Positions 23,291 through 34,944 are shown, counted from the stretch's first letter. The stretch is DNA of 62,000 bases from Cristatella mucedo (GCA_009760855.2 WPIO01000006.1:757501-819500); one strand, 5' to 3'. A program made the numbers and translations. Notes: generated by a model not told the origin, from the sequence alone.

Positions 23291-23609
23291 CAGAATTTGC
23301 GAGGCAGTTTTATACTCTAGCCGTTTATAGTGAGCCAAAACACTCTTCGCACGGTCCGGGCTGCAGCGATTCTCGTTTTACTTCTCGTTCTCAATCTTCT
23401 TCCTTTTGCTCGAATGAAAATCTACTCTATTTACTCTCTCATTGTTTCCGTCGTTTTCTCGCTCTTTTGTGCTACAGTTCTGCTATATGCTGTATATGTT
23501 CTATATGTGCTCCATTAATTATGTATTATAATTTGCGTTTCTTTTTATTCCAGACATTCATGCCTTTACGTTCTTCTAGGGTGAGGATGAAACGCGATAC
23601 TAATGATAA

Positions 23610-23765
23610 TAATGCATTTGTATAGCGACCTCTGAGTGGTAAAGGTGCTCACCTTTAACGACCGAGGTCAAGGTGAATGCATCTGGTGTTCGAGGTGTGG
23701 GCTCGAGCCCTGTGGCGTATGTGAAGCTCCTGAATAGAGATTAAGTTCTCTTAGGGAGCTAGAAA
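23610..23765 (+). mobile_element. tRNA-derived SINE with LINE-like tail
   Basis: Head GGTAAAGGTGCTCACC, B-box-like GTGGGCTCGAGCCC, tail GAAGCTCCTGAATAGAGATTAAGTTCTCTTAGGGAGC. A well-preserved plus-strand member. Confidence 0.75.
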
Positions 23766-23769
23766 AAAA

Positions 23770-24800
23770 TAATTGTATATCTATATTTAATTTATTTCTC
23801 AGCACTTTACATATGCCATCAAGGAAGCACAATCAAATGGTTAGAGGTAACATTCACAGTGCCATCTAGCAACATGTGGTTTGAGCTAACGTTCGCTGTG
23901 TCAACATGTGCATATGGTAACAAGCGATTCGACACTCACCGAGAAGAACGTTTTTCCTGCAGCTAGTCTCACGTAATCCCCTACCATTGACAATCCAAGT
24001 GTCACTTCAGGCAATGTAGCCCTCACAGCATATATACGATAAGCAGCCACCGCCCGCAGAGCAAACAAATGGCATAACGCACACAAGCCTGCCGATCAAA
24101 GTGATGTAGCTATCGTGTTGTTATGAAAAGAGATAATGGTTGCCCTACAATAGAGCGACTTGTTACAGTGAAGTGCATTTTACTTATGAATTTGATGTAC
24201 TATTTGACCAAGTTTGTGGTTTCGCTTGCCCGTCTTTACAAGGATCTCCGGCCTCTGGAATATGCCGAGCCTCCGAGGAAAAATTGAGACGAATAGCGCG
24301 TGAAGCGGAAAGCATATGAGCAAGTGGTTGCTCTGCTCTGATGCATAGGATTTCCCCTCTCTCTCTCCCTCTCTCTCCCCTGCTCCATCTCAGGTCGGAA
24401 GAGCTTTTGTACTGGTCGCACCGTAGCCAGAGTCACTCCGAATTTTCAGTAGCTCTCTGTGTCTGCATCGTAAGCAGGTCAGCTGTGTGTGAATTGCAAA
24501 CAGAGGAGACGAGCATTCGCACAAGCTAAGTAATGAGTTGATCAAAGGGTTGGAATGAATTGGACAAGGTGCACCTTGTTTTGCCCAATCAATAGATGAA
24601 AGAAAGCCCGAGGTCAAATCGTCGTTGGAGCGCTCGTCAGCAAGGAACAGGCTTCCGCCGAGCATTTCGCTTTTCCGAGCCAAAGAGAGCGGTTGCTTGG
24701 AAAAACTAAGGTGGCGTCAGAAGTGCATCATTGACTCGCCATACGGCGGCAACTCAAGTCTGTCGTCGAGTCTGACTCGACAAACTAGACGTACCTCATT
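23770..24800. other. no gene seen
   Basis: A CT-rich run at 24,355-24,380. Frames on both strands at 24,390-24,850 are short and unrecognised. Confidence 0.4.
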
Positions 24801-24804
24801 TTCG

Positions 24805-25105
24805 TTAGCGTTCATTTCCACGCTCGGCGAACCTGGTTTGCTCTAGCTTTGAATACGACACATTCGGAGCTCCGCGCAATACACGCTTCCAAATTTTCGA
24901 AGGGTCATAGATAGTCGCCGAAACGCTGCCGGAGCGGGAGCCTCGGCTGGCGCATCGGCTACGAAACGCGAGCGGAAATGGCCGAATGCAGTCGCGATCC
25001 GCGCCGCCTCGCAGCTCGCGTCGCTCCTGGCCCTCCGGAGGCGGTGCAGCGTCGGCGGCAGCAGCAGAGTACCGGATGTAGGGCAGCGTTGAGCCCGTCG
25101 AGCTA
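24805..25105 (-). CDS. candidate downstream exon of the GC-rich gene
   Basis: The minus-strand frame follows an acceptor-like AATGCTTAG. It reads Ala/Pro/Arg-rich protein and then SGSVSATIYDPSKIWKRVLR, ending in a natural stop near 24,805. Composition matches the large frame just upstream at 25,232-27,898. The intron between them would be short, and its donor is not obvious. Function unknown. Confidence 0.3.
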
Positions 25106-25231
25106 AGCATTTAATGCGCGCCGCTGCGCAGCGTTTGCACCGGTATCTGCGAGAGCACCATGCTTCGAATGAGCGTCCGAGCGGAAATTCAGCGTCCGCC
25201 GGGGCAACTGGCGACCGACTCGGCGGCGGCT

Positions 25232-27898
25232 CTACGTCCCATTTCCCGAAAGTTTGGCCTGCTGTCTCGCGGCTATTAGCGGCAGCGGGTGGGAAACACT
25301 TTCCGCGTCACTTTCGGCGTTCGACGCGAGATCGCCTTGAGACGCCGACGCGTGGATGGCCGGAAAGCGCGACTTGGACGTCGGCGTCGGCTGCGGCGGT
25401 GACTCGTCCGCGTCGGTCAAGCTGACGCCGGGCGCCTCGCCTTGGAGCCGCAACGACGACGTCGGCAACGACGACGCGGCATTTAGGGGGCTGAGGCGCG
25501 ACGCCGAACGCCACGGCGGTGCCGCCGCCGCCTCCGAGTAGACGGACACCGCCGGCGAGTGCGCGCGCGAGTCCGCGTTCGCGAAGGGCACTTCGAGAAA
25601 GCCGCCAGACGACGACGTCATCGCGGACAGGCGCGACAGATCGGCGTGCGACTTGAAGGATCGCTCGCTCAGCTTGGACGACGGCGCCGACAGGTAGCCC
25701 GACTCGCGGTCCTCGGTCATCGCCGACGACAACGACAACGACGACCAGCGGCGTCCCGTGATGCCGTACCGAGACTCGGCGGTCAGCGCCGCCGCCGTCG
25801 CGCTAGCCAACAGCGTGACCGGCGGCGGCTGCGGCCAGGCGTCCGCCGCCGCCGACATCGACTGTCCCTCGACGTCCGTGATGATGACCACCGGCTCGTA
25901 CGCGTCGCCGGCCGATGCTGCTCGGCCGGCCGCTAGAGCGGCGGCGTCCGTTCCAGCTCCGCGGCTGTAGCCGTCGTCGTCGTCGCCGACGACGACGGCT
26001 ACAGCCGGCAAGCGCGCCGCGAGGCGGACGCCCGACGAAGGGCCCTCGGCGCCGGCGCCGCGAGCGCCCAATCGAGGCAGGATCGGCACGATTAGGCTAA
26101 TCTCACCGCCGTCGCCGCCGTCGTCGCCCGAGCCGCCCGGCTGAGGGCTGCCGATGCGGCGCGGCGCTGGACTACCGAGGCGCTTCGGCACCGGCGAGCC
26201 GCAGCCGGCGACGCCGACGGGTCGCGGTCCGTCGGCGGCGGCTAGCAGCAGCCGCTGCAGAGAGGCGGCCGCTTTCGGCAGGGCATCGCCGCCGCAGCCG
26301 GTAGGCAGCAGCAGCAGCGGGGAGGCGTCGGGCAGCTGCTGCCGCGGTTGCTGCTTCGGTGGCGGCGGCAGCAGCCTGGTTGGCGGAGCCGCAGCGAGCG
26401 GCGCTTTTGACAGCTCAGTAGCGGCCGGCGGCATCAGCAGCGCGCTGGCCGCGTAGACATTGGCGCGCGGGCGGAGCCGCGCTGCCGAAGCGGTGGCGGC
26501 GGCGTCTGCCGCTAATGCGGCGGCAGGCGGTCTCGAGGTCTCGAGCCACTGCTCCCTCGCCCCGGCGGCGCTCTCGCTGGGTTCTGCTGCTGCTGGCGCG
26601 CGCGCTCGAGCGAGCAGCCGATGCGAGGCGCCGAGCGGACTCGTCCGGTTAGTCGCGCCGCCGCCGCGACGCTGAGGAGACGACCCGCCGTACACCGCCT
26701 CTTTCGTCAGGTGGCGGGGCGTGGCAAAGCCGGTGATCTGCAGATCGACAGCTTCGCCTGAGTTCGTCCCGTTTACCTGTGACGTCTCCCTGGCGAAGCG
26801 GCGCCGCAGTTTGACGGCAGCCGGCGGCAGAGGCTTAGGTGGCGGCTTGGGGTTAGACTTGATCCCTGCTGTTGCTGCTGCTGTGGCGGCTGTGCCGTAG
26901 AGGTCATTGACCAGCTCGCCACGCGGCCAAGGAGGACTGCGGCGACCTTCATCGCCGTAACCAGCGTAGTCGCCTCCAGACCAGTCCCCGGACTCGTCAT
27001 CTTGAGCGCCGCCTAGAGCGCCGGGCGGCAGCGAAGGCCGTGGCGGCGCCGGCACGAGGCCACTCTCGCCGGGCGCGTAGGACGCCACGCTCGGCTGGTG
27101 CTTACTCCTGTCGTTGAAGTATTGCTGGCGGCGCGGCGCACGCCTCGTGCGCTCGAGGCTGTAGCGGTTGCCGCCTCCGTCGTGCGACAGAGCGCCGCCC
27201 GCCGCGCCGATCCGCTGCCCTTTAGGGTCGGCCGCTCGCGCTCGCCGGCTGCTGCCGGCTGCGTCGGCGTCTACGTAGATGCGCAGCTTTTGCGCTATGC
27301 TGGCCCATGACGTTCGATGGTTCACCGCTCTCGGCCCCGCCGGCGCCGCACCGAAGCCGAGGAAGGCGCCGACGACGCGCTGCTGGACGACGACCTTGCG
27401 CACCAGCTCTGCCCACATCCGGCTCGCATCACGCTGCAAAGCCGGCTCAGCCGCCTGGCGGCGGCGGCCACCGCCGCCGATCTGCAGGCGCTGCTGCTGG
27501 TTGGAGGGAGGCGCGCGAGCGGCACCGGCACCGGCGCCGCGGTAGCCGTTGCCGCTAGCAGCGGCGATGAACGGCGAGCCGTCGGGCGCGTCCTCGCCGT
27601 AGGCCACACGCCGCGCCGGCCGGCCGAGATCTCCAAGCTTCCTCTGAGCGGCTCGCGGAGGCTCCCAGTAGGCGTCGGGCGCGACGACGCCGTCGGCGGC
27701 CTCTTCGATGGCGGGGACTCGTACCGCGTCGGAACGCCTCATTAGCGGAGGTAGCTTCCGGTGGGGCGAGATCCTGGATGGTAAAGGCTTCAGGGGGCCG
27801 TCGGCGCTCGGCCTCGCGTTGCGACGCTTTTTGGTCCTAGTGCTATAGCCGAGAGAGAGCATGGCATAGAAGACGACACGGGAGAGGACGCAGTACAT
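25232..27898 (-). CDS. large low-complexity protein, possibly one exon of a host gene
   Basis: An uninterrupted 888-codon minus-strand frame in a GC-rich domain. The protein is rich in Ala, Pro, Ser, Arg and Gly and looks disordered. It has a repeated SP block (GSPVPKRLGSPAPRRIGSPQ, about residue 580) and a Ser-rich segment (EDRESGYLSAPSSKLSERSF, about residue 730) of the kind seen in phosphorylated scaffold proteins. No folded domain is seen. The first ~20 residues are hydrophobic. An acceptor-like CTCTCTCTCGGCTATAG ends at about 27,844, so the true exon may begin there and the upstream Met may be intron. High GC lowers stop frequency, so length alone is weak evidence. The Ser-rich blocks and low local GC drift argue for real coding. 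Confidence 0.5.
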   Translation of the reverse strand: MYCVLSRVVFYAMLSLGYSTRTKKRRNARPSADGPLKPLPSRISPHRKLPPLMRRSDAVRVPAIEEAADGVVAPDAYWEPPRAAQRKLGDLGRPARRVAYGEDAPDGSPFIAAASGNGYRGAGAGAARAPPSNQQQRLQIGGGGRRRQAAEPALQRDASRMWAELVRKVVVQQRVVGAFLGFGAAPAGPRAVNHRTSWASIAQKLRIYVDADAAGSSRRARAADPKGQRIGAAGGALSHDGGGNRYSLERTRRAPRRQQYFNDRSKHQPSVASYAPGESGLVPAPPRPSLPPGALGGAQDDESGDWSGGDYAGYGDEGRRSPPWPRGELVNDLYGTAATAAATAGIKSNPKPPPKPLPPAAVKLRRRFARETSQVNGTNSGEAVDLQITGFATPRHLTKEAVYGGSSPQRRGGGATNRTSPLGASHRLLARARAPAAAEPSESAAGAREQWLETSRPPAAALAADAAATASAARLRPRANVYAASALLMPPAATELSKAPLAAAPPTRLLPPPPKQQPRQQLPDASPLLLLPTGCGGDALPKAAASLQRLLLAAADGPRPVGVAGCGSPVPKRLGSPAPRRIGSPQPGGSGDDGGDGGEISLIVPILPRLGARGAGAEGPSSGVRLAARLPAVAVVVGDDDDGYSRGAGTDAAALAAGRAASAGDAYEPVVIITDVEGQSMSAAADAWPQPPPVTLLASATAAALTAESRYGITGRRWSSLSLSSAMTEDRESGYLSAPSSKLSERSFKSHADLSRLSAMTSSSGGFLEVPFANADSRAHSPAVSVYSEAAAAPPWRSASRLSPLNAASSLPTSSLRLQGEAPGVSLTDADESPPQPTPTSKSRFPAIHASASQGDLASNAESDAESVSHPLPLIAARQQAKLSGNGT
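25962..26007. repeat. perfect 20-bp inverted repeat with 6-bp loop
   Basis: CGGCTGTAGCCGTCGTCGTC, then 6 bases, then its exact reverse complement. It lies inside the large minus-strand frame, where it encodes a Val-rich then Asp-rich turn (AVAVVVGDDDDGYS). Confidence 0.9.
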
Positions 27899-28680
27899 GA
27901 AAACGCTAGCGTTCGCGGTGCCGCGACAGCGAGCCGCGCCGCGTCGGTCGCCCTTACTTTACGTATATCGTCGATAGCGTGTAGAGGCTGTTGGTGATGC
28001 GGCCTCCAGGCGACGCGGTCGCCCCATCCATTTGTCGTCAACGACCGCCGTAGGACGCATAGGTGTGCCTGCCGCGTGGCCCCACACTGCCGAAACAGAG
28101 ATCTCACCGTCTCCCGCTCGTCGGCCCTAGTTACGGCATAATTTAACCTTAATTATCGCGACGACAATGGCGCAGTTTTAATTTGTCATCGCCACAGAGA
28201 GCTTATTGTGGCTAGCTCATTGTCGCGACCCGGCCACGTTTCGGCCCCATTCATTATTTATTGATTACACGTAATTCCTTAAATTCGCTTTATATGCATT
28301 CTCTTTTTTCATTGTCAGGACGCTGCAAAAACAGATCAATGCCGCGGCCGCTGTCAATGGTCAATCTGCCACCGCGAGGGCCGCGAAACTTCCGCCTCGG
28401 TAAATGAGCGTTTGCGGTCGCGGTGCCTTTACGCCGGATGTTGCTGCCATCGTCATCAATTTCTTCACTTTTCGGCGTTCGCAGGAGTAGCGGCTCGCGC
28501 CGCCGAGCCGCGCTTGGGGCACGCGTCGACTACGATGCCGCGGGCGGCGAATCTTCGATATCGCATCGGAGGCCACAGCGTGACGGCCACGCTGCTGAAC
28601 GGCCAAGCGCATTGAGCGGGCAAATTTGGTCAGCCAGGCGTGCGCGCGCTCGGTCTGCTCTGCGGAGCGGAGCGAGCGCG
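27899..28680. other. GC-rich upstream flank of the large frame; no gene seen
   Basis: Could hold the 5' exons or promoter of the minus-strand gene. The part at 28,130-28,330 is AT-richer. No TATA box or clear exon could be assigned. Confidence 0.3.
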
Positions 28681-28682
28681 CG

Positions 28683-28892
28683 GCGTAGCACGACGAGCGT
28701 GCGAGCGATACAGCGATCCAGCTAGCGGGGGCGCAGCGAGCGGGCGCAGCGATATAGCGATACAGCGATCCAGCTAGCGGGGGCGCAGCGATATTGCGAT
28801 ACAGCGATCCAGCTAGCGGGGGCGCAGCGAGCGGGCGCGGCGATATAGCGATACAGCGATCCAGCTAGCGGGGGCGCAGCGAGCGAGCGCAG
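28683..28892. repeat. minisatellite with a unit of roughly 45-60 bp
   Basis: The phrase GCGATACAGCGATCCAGCTAGCGGGGGCGCAGCGA recurs at about 28,708, 28,758, 28,800 and 28,850, separated by variable GCGGGCGCAGCGATATA pieces. Overlapping frames here reflect the repeat. Confidence 0.8.
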
Positions 28893-28894
28893 CG

Positions 28895-29645
28895 AGCGGG
28901 CACTAGTTCCAGCCGACGGCGACTCGTTTCCCGCCAATCTGCAGAGCCCGCCGGCGCCGGCGTCAGTCCATTCTGCATCGGTCGCCGCGTTTCCGTTTTT
29001 ATAAAGAGCTTTAAAGGACGAGCCCTGGGGGAAGGAATGGGCCACCGGTGCATTGCCCGTACTGCGCAAGCAGCCTTGTCAACGTCCGGGTATGCCCGCG
29101 CGGTCATCCTCGAGGGTGGCCGCGCCTGAGGCGGGAAGTCTACGTCAAAAGGTTATAAGGTCACTCCCCTCAACGTCGTCGAGCCTGCGCGGCCCGTCGC
29201 GAATTGTAGAGGTGGGCTCCGCAGCAGCAGACGGCGTGCGGCCGCCATTCTCAGCGGCGGCCGTGAAGTACAGCGGAGAGCGAGCGAGCGCGCTTACGTT
29301 TGCGCCTACGCGAAAACCCGCGCGGCGCTAGCTTCCCGATGGCTCTCGAGTGTGCCGTACTCGTCTGTTCGAGACGGAGCACGTGCGGTAGGCGACGGCA
29401 GCAGACGGCGGCGAATGAGGGAAGCGGAAATGGGAGGACCGGATGCTTCGATGGCGGCTTCGAAAGTGGCCCGAGGTTCGCGCTATCTGCTATCGCCACC
29501 GCCGTCGAGTCTCCTGTGATCCTGCACATAGGACACGTGTGCTGCGTTCTGAGGTAGAAGCAACTCCAGTCTCCGCCAGGAATTTGCACAGACTAGCGAG
29601 CTTTATGAGCTCTGTAATTATGGCGAAGAAATACATTAAAAATAT
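28895..29645. other. GC-rich sequence; no gene assigned
   Basis: Open frames on both strands overlap heavily and none is recognisable. GC falls sharply after 29,600. Confidence 0.4.
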
Positions 29646-29646
29646 G

Positions 29647-29648
<2 letters not shown>

Positions 29649-29677
<29 letters not shown>

Positions 29678-29795
29678 GCGCCCCAAGAGAACTTCAGCTC
29701 TATACAGGCAATTTACATACGCAACAGGGCTCGAGCCCACGATCTCGGTCATTAAAAGGGAGCACTTCACCGCCGAGCCAAAGCAGGGCGGAGAC
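29649..29795 (-). mobile_element. tRNA-derived SINE with TA tail
   Basis: (TA)n at 29,649-29,677, then GCGCCCCAAGAGAACTTCAGCTC, then the B-box on the minus strand (GTGGGCTCGAGCCC) and a diverged head. Same family as 46,045. Confidence 0.75.
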
Positions 29796-29799
29796 AGGA

Positions 29800-30535
29800 T
29801 TCCTGCTCAGGAGCCGCTACAGCGCGTCTGTAGCTATCTACACGAGCCCGATAGCGGTAACCCGTGTGCGAGCGGACTGAGATAACTACCTGAATATTGG
29901 TCCAAAGTATACGCAAATAGACTACGAATGTCGGGCTCGTAGACTTCTATTCGTCAGCAGAAAGACAGCGATTTCGAAGACGATTTTTGTTGCGAAAGTG
30001 AGCAGCGGCCGACCGGATCGAGGGCTCGATCACGAAAAGTGAGCTTATTTCTTTCGAGTAATAGCTAATGGTAGATAGCTGATTTAGGACAATCGTCGGT
30101 GCCTTCTTCGGGCGCCCCAAAGAGCGTATCTGCACGCCCAGAGCAGCCTTCTGCGCCGATACTCTTTTTTTTCTGCCAATAGCCTGCGTCACATCGGATG
30201 CCTCCGCCAGCAGCGCGCCAATACAAGCGTTCACCCAAGGTCGAGGATAGCAAGCGGAGGCACGGCCGAACTAGTCCCGAGCTTTCGCCTTCTCAACTGG
30301 ACTGCTCTGTATCTGGCGGTCCGCGGTAATGAAACGCGAGGTAATGAAATGCCTCGAATACGCAACGCCTCTATGTTTCCATCCGCACCGAGGCCGTCAC
30401 GGAGATCCTTCTGCCCGCACCGACGAACTTCACCGGTGACCTAGCAACCTGCCACTCCCACTGGGAGGCCAAGTAGCAGTCCTGGCATATTTACAATGAC
30501 AGCTTACACATTCTACTTACCCGTAGCATCCCTTC
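29800..30535. other. no gene seen
   Basis: Minus-strand frame at 29,947-30,253 and others are short and unrecognised. Confidence 0.4.
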
Positions 30536-30539
30536 TCAC

Positions 30540-32815
30540 CCGGCTCAGCAGTCCACCTTGATGTCTCTGCTGTCATAGGAGGACGTCACCGCCGCCTTCC
30601 CAAAGCCCGAAGTACGTCTCCGGGAGCTGACTGCCTGGAATACCTCCACTTTCGTCTCATCAATCCGGGGTGCAGGTTCATTTTCTGCATCCTGCACGGC
30701 TGTCTCCACTTCAGGTACGTCCCTTCCGTGTGGAAAATGTGTTTCACTATCATGATCCGCAAAAAAGAACGACCCCAGCATGCCCGGTAACTTGTCCTAT
30801 CTCTTGGCCACACTATACAAGCTGCTCTCGGGCTGCCTGGCCATGGGCTGTGTAGGTTCGAGGACGGCTGTGGGCTGCGGTCACCGCAGCAAAGAGAGCT
30901 TTGTTCCGGGTGTGGAGGGCTGTCTAGAGCAGTTCCTCCTTGTGGAGAACGCCTTCGACGAGGCCAGAGATCGGCATGGTGCTGGCATAGTATAATAGGC
31001 GTTCCTCGACCTGCAGAACGCCTCCGGCAGCCTCCAGCCTGATTCACTCCGGCATGCCGGAGTGATTGAGAACTTGAGCGCCTCTATATCGGCTAGCTCA
31101 TACAGCTTTGAGTTCGCGACGAGACGCTGGTGGCATTTCCTACGACTGCCGGCGTCCGGCAGGGTGACCCTCTATAGCCGATCCTCTTTGATCTGGCGAT
31201 GGAACCGTTCGTCAGACTCTCTGTGAGCATGCAGGAGTCCTGCTTCCAGCATGGCGGAACCCCCCCTGCCGGTCTGTGCCTTGGCGGATGATCTCTCATG
31301 CTTTGCTCTCAGGCACATCGTTTGGTTTGAGGCTCTCGTGTCTGAAGCTGGACGGGCTGCATCGACATTGGGCATGAAGTTCTGGCCGGCGAAGTGCTGT
31401 GCGAAATGATGCGGAGGTCACCCCTTCCTCAATTACCCTGCATGGGAGGCTGGTCCGGAGCCGCCGGAGAACGAGTCAGCTGCTTACATCGGAGCCCCGA
31501 AGGACCTCGGGCTGCCTCGGGTCGAAATAGAGCAGGCCTGCTCTTCCCTCGCGAGAGAAATTAACTTGCTGCATGCAGTAACATTAACATCCTAGCGCGG
31601 CTCGTTTACCTTTGCCGGGCGAGGCTTGTGCTTAAGGCTAACTTGCAGCCAGCCGAAAGGGCTCTGACGGAGCTTTGTAGGTTCGTATGCGGTCTGCCGA
31701 ACTTTTCGTCGGCACATTTTCCTTTCGTGCCTCGCTCCGTGGGTGGCTTTGGCTTGATCCGTTTCGGGACGAACGCCTCCACCGTGCGCGCCTACGAAAG
31801 CCTGGCGAATGTTGTGCTCACCCGACTCGTGCGTCCGTCAAGTTGCCAGTCGCCGTCTCGACCGAGCCGTCGTCAGCTTGGATGGCATGCCGGCGTCGGA
31901 AGAAGAGCATTTGCGGTACTCGAACCCAGCAACCTTCTGGCCCGGCAACAAGGTCTGCTCGATCGCGATGAGGTCGGACGCTCGTAAGCACCTCATACGG
32001 CTCTCCTGCCATCTCTTGCTGACCGGCTCTGAAATGCTGGCTGTGTCCACCGACCCTGACGACATTGAGTACTGGGTCGTGCTGCGAGTGGGTATTCCGA
32101 AGCTACTGGAGTTCGCTGGGCTCGTGGAAGGCCCGGCTTTGGCGGCTCTTCCTACACAGGGCAGAGTCAGCCCTTGCCTGGTCGCGGATAGAGTCGACAT
32201 CCTCAGTCACCTCCAGACCACGGGTCTTTGCCTGTCATTTAGGGCATGGTGGTTCGTCCACCGAGCGTGCCTGGACGTGCTGCCAGTGGATGCTGCTTTG
32301 AGTCGGGCATACTCCCATATAGTAACCAGCTGCCGCCTATCCTGCACGGAGGCAGAGACCGTTTGCTACGTGCTGAGCCACTGCCGGCCGATGCATCGTG
32401 CAATCACGGCCCGACGAAACCTGCTTCAGCGCAGCCCAATTGGAGCTCTTCCGGCCATCACGCTCACCTGCATGTCTGCAGGCCGCATCCTTCCGCCTGT
32501 GGTTCGTCTCTCAAGCCGGGCCTGGTGGTACACAACCGAACCGATGTGGTAATCATAGATGTGCAGGTTCCGTTCGACGGCAGCGAGGATGCTCTGATAG
32601 TGACGCCCGGAGCGTGACTGATAAGTATGCGGCCATTGCTCGGTCTTTCCTGACCGCGGGCTACCGGTCGGCGATAGTGAATCCCTTCGTGGTCAGGGCT
32701 CTCGGTAGCCGGTGGCCATACAATGAAGCTCGCCTGGCGGACCTCGGCATCCAATGCGCTGAGATGACGGCATCGAGGCGGCTGTGCGTCTTTCCATAAG
32801 CTATTGCCGGCTCGA
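30540..32815 (+). mobile_element. R2-like LINE, decayed reverse transcriptase and endonuclease
   Basis: Segments of one element appear in order across several plus-strand frames. First LSYLLATLYKLLSGCLA (30,790; RT fingers), then FVPGVEGCLEQFLLVENAFD (30,900) and AFLDLQNASGSL (31,000; first catalytic Asp). Next comes a GVRQGDP-type region at about 31,150 in another frame, then LADDLSCF (31,280; YxDD equivalent), and a long thumb/linker from 31,630 with a conserved HCRPMH. The C-terminal DVQVPFDGSEDAL (32,560) and PFVVRALGSRWPYNEARLAD (32,690) resemble a restriction-like endonuclease. Numerous frameshifts; not functional. R2/NeSL affinity is inferred from the C-terminal endonuclease; the exact clade is open. 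Confidence 0.7.
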
Positions 32816-32969
32816 AAGCCGCGTGTTCCCTGTCCCTGAAGCGGGAGACCCGGGTAGCACCAGCGAGCCCTGCAGGTCAGGGTTTGCTGGCTTATTAATT
32901 ACCCCGGCAGGGCGGGGCGCCGCCGGCTAATGCGTACATGCACTTTAAATACCATACTAAAGAAACATA

Positions 32970-32971
32970 TG

Positions 32972-33068
<97 letters not shown>

Positions 33069-33070
33069 GG
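32970..33070. repeat. (AAAT)n plus (TA)n microsatellite
   Basis: About 35 bp of AAAT units followed by about 65 bp of TA, with one G interruption. Confidence 0.97.
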
Positions 33071-33079
33071 ATAAAAATG

Positions 33080-34105
33080 TTTTCAGGGAGGCTAACAAGA
33101 AAAGGCATTCCGCTGGCTGCTGCTTTGGGTGCGTGGACTCAGTTCTTGTGCCAAATTTAGCAGACGGATTTTTTGGGGTTAGGGGTTACCGCAATTTTCT
33201 ACCGGTGCGCAACGGAAAGTGCACGCTGCACAACTTCGGCAAGCGGCTTTCATTGCCACTCTGTGGAAAAGAGGTCGCGCCGAGCTTGAGGGGCGCTGCA
33301 GTTCCATTCGAGGAAAGCGCGAAATGAGACTAGCCCACTTCCCGGTCGGTCTCATTTGAGAACGAGGCCAAGGACTTCCACAGGGTCGTACGATTGGCCG
33401 GATCTCCTGGCCATGCAATTTGCCGCCGTACTTATCTCTTCAAACAGCAGCTCCGTAGCCTAGTAAACAGATTGCACACACACAGGTATCGATGGCAGGA
33501 AGTCGCGAGAGGATCTTAGCAATAAGCTCCTGCGGGTCAGGCGACGCGGCGAAGTGCTGCGGCAAATTGAGCAAGCATCTTGTCAATAAAGCTGCACGCG
33601 TACATCGTTGTTAGGCGCTCACTTCCTGTTGCTGACGGTCGATTGTTTTCCGGCAGTCTATTTGCAAGTCTGAGATAGCTTTCATTGTGCGAACATTATT
33701 TCCTCGCACGCGACGCCCAGCCACTCAGCTGCTTCAAGTAAACAGTGCGTATTATAAAAGGAATTGCACCCGCTTTAGGCCTACTAAGCTAGGAAACGGA
33801 TGTATTGGTACAATTTCTACGACTTCTAATTCACTCGGGCTTATCTAGGTTAAATTAACCTACAAGAAAAAATGCCCAGCCGCTGCAAGAGCGTTGGGGG
33901 TAACTTTCAAGCGCTGCGTGCCACGTTGCGTGTCCTTGACCTCAACGAGCCAGGCTGTCGGGTACTGAGAACGGCGTATTGTGTCGTCCTGCAATTCCGC
34001 CAACTGCGGCTCAGCCCACTGACTAGGCAGGCAGAAACTGAGAATAGCACCGCATGATAACTAGAAATGGTCCTGCATGGCTTACAGTTAGAGGATAGTA
34101 AACAA
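33080..34105. other. no gene seen
   Basis: Plus-strand frames at 33,133 and 33,872 and the minus-strand frame at 33,179-33,418 are short and unrecognised. No repeat found. Confidence 0.4.
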
Positions 34106-34109
34106 GACT

Positions 34110-34670
34110 GATAATAAGGCAACGGTCGAGCACCCTAAGAGAGCGAAATCTCTTTCTATGAACTTTGTATGTGCTGGAGAAAATGAATGTGAATGGGTAA
34201 GTGACGAAATGTGCAGCTTCAGCACGCATAAGCTCTGACAGTGAATTTGCAAGGCAGCAAAGGCTAGAAGGAAAAGGTGCGTTTTACATTTTTTTTGAAT
34301 GTCGTCAAAACAAGTGATGTAACTACGTCAGTCGGCAATGAGTTCCAGACTATCGGGACCATACTGCTTAAAGGCATGGTCTCAAAAGGATTCCAGGTTC
34401 GTTGGAGGCACAGCTAAATGACCGAAGTCAGAAGAGCACGTGACACGATCCGTAGCCTGATTGAGAAGCATTTCGGATTAGTAGGCCAGTGCAAGAGAGC
34501 GAAGCGATTTAAAGGGAGTGACGAAACCTTGAAGCGGATATGCGCTACCTGATTGAACTGGATACGCTGCTTTATTAGAAGTCAGCGTAGGTCCATGAGA
34601 AGTGCTTTAATGTACCGAATGCTACGCTCACATCAAAACCCACAGTGGCTTTATTAATTCCAGCATGATC
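34110..34670 (-). mobile_element. diverged LINE, C-terminal end and 3' UTR
   Basis: Minus-strand words follow the order of the AAT-tailed LINE: ACCCTAAGAGAGCGAAATCTCTTTCTATG (hairpin), GTGCAGCTTCAGCACGCATAAG, AATGTCGTCAAAACAAGTGATG, GGCAATGAGTTCCAGACTATCGGG, GTCTCAAAAGGATTCCAGG. A separate, older subfamily. Confidence 0.65.
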
Positions 34671-34944
34671 GTAATCGGCAGACATTCACCTCCATTTAAA
34701 TTCTGAAGGTCATTCTTCACGATCGTGCGAAGATTGAAAGTCACAAGACACTCAAACGATGACAGCACCGCTTACGAATGGCATGACTGTGCGAATATTT
34801 CCATCTGTTGCTCTACGGAGTGTGCACACTAAGCGGGAGGTTACGATGAGGTTGCGATGAGATGCGTTCTATTGAGCAATCCGAGTCGAGGCGACACTAG
34901 GGGCTCAAATTCTAGCCAAAAAGACTTCAACGCAAGCAGCTAAG

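Noticed and set aside
25114-27745. Long plus-strand frames opposite the 888-codon frame
   Set aside because: High-GC antisense shadows; fragmentary, and without the structured Ser/Pro blocks seen on the minus strand.
32895-33108. Tyr/Ile repeat membrane proteins
   Set aside because: Translation of the (AAAT)n/(TA)n microsatellite.
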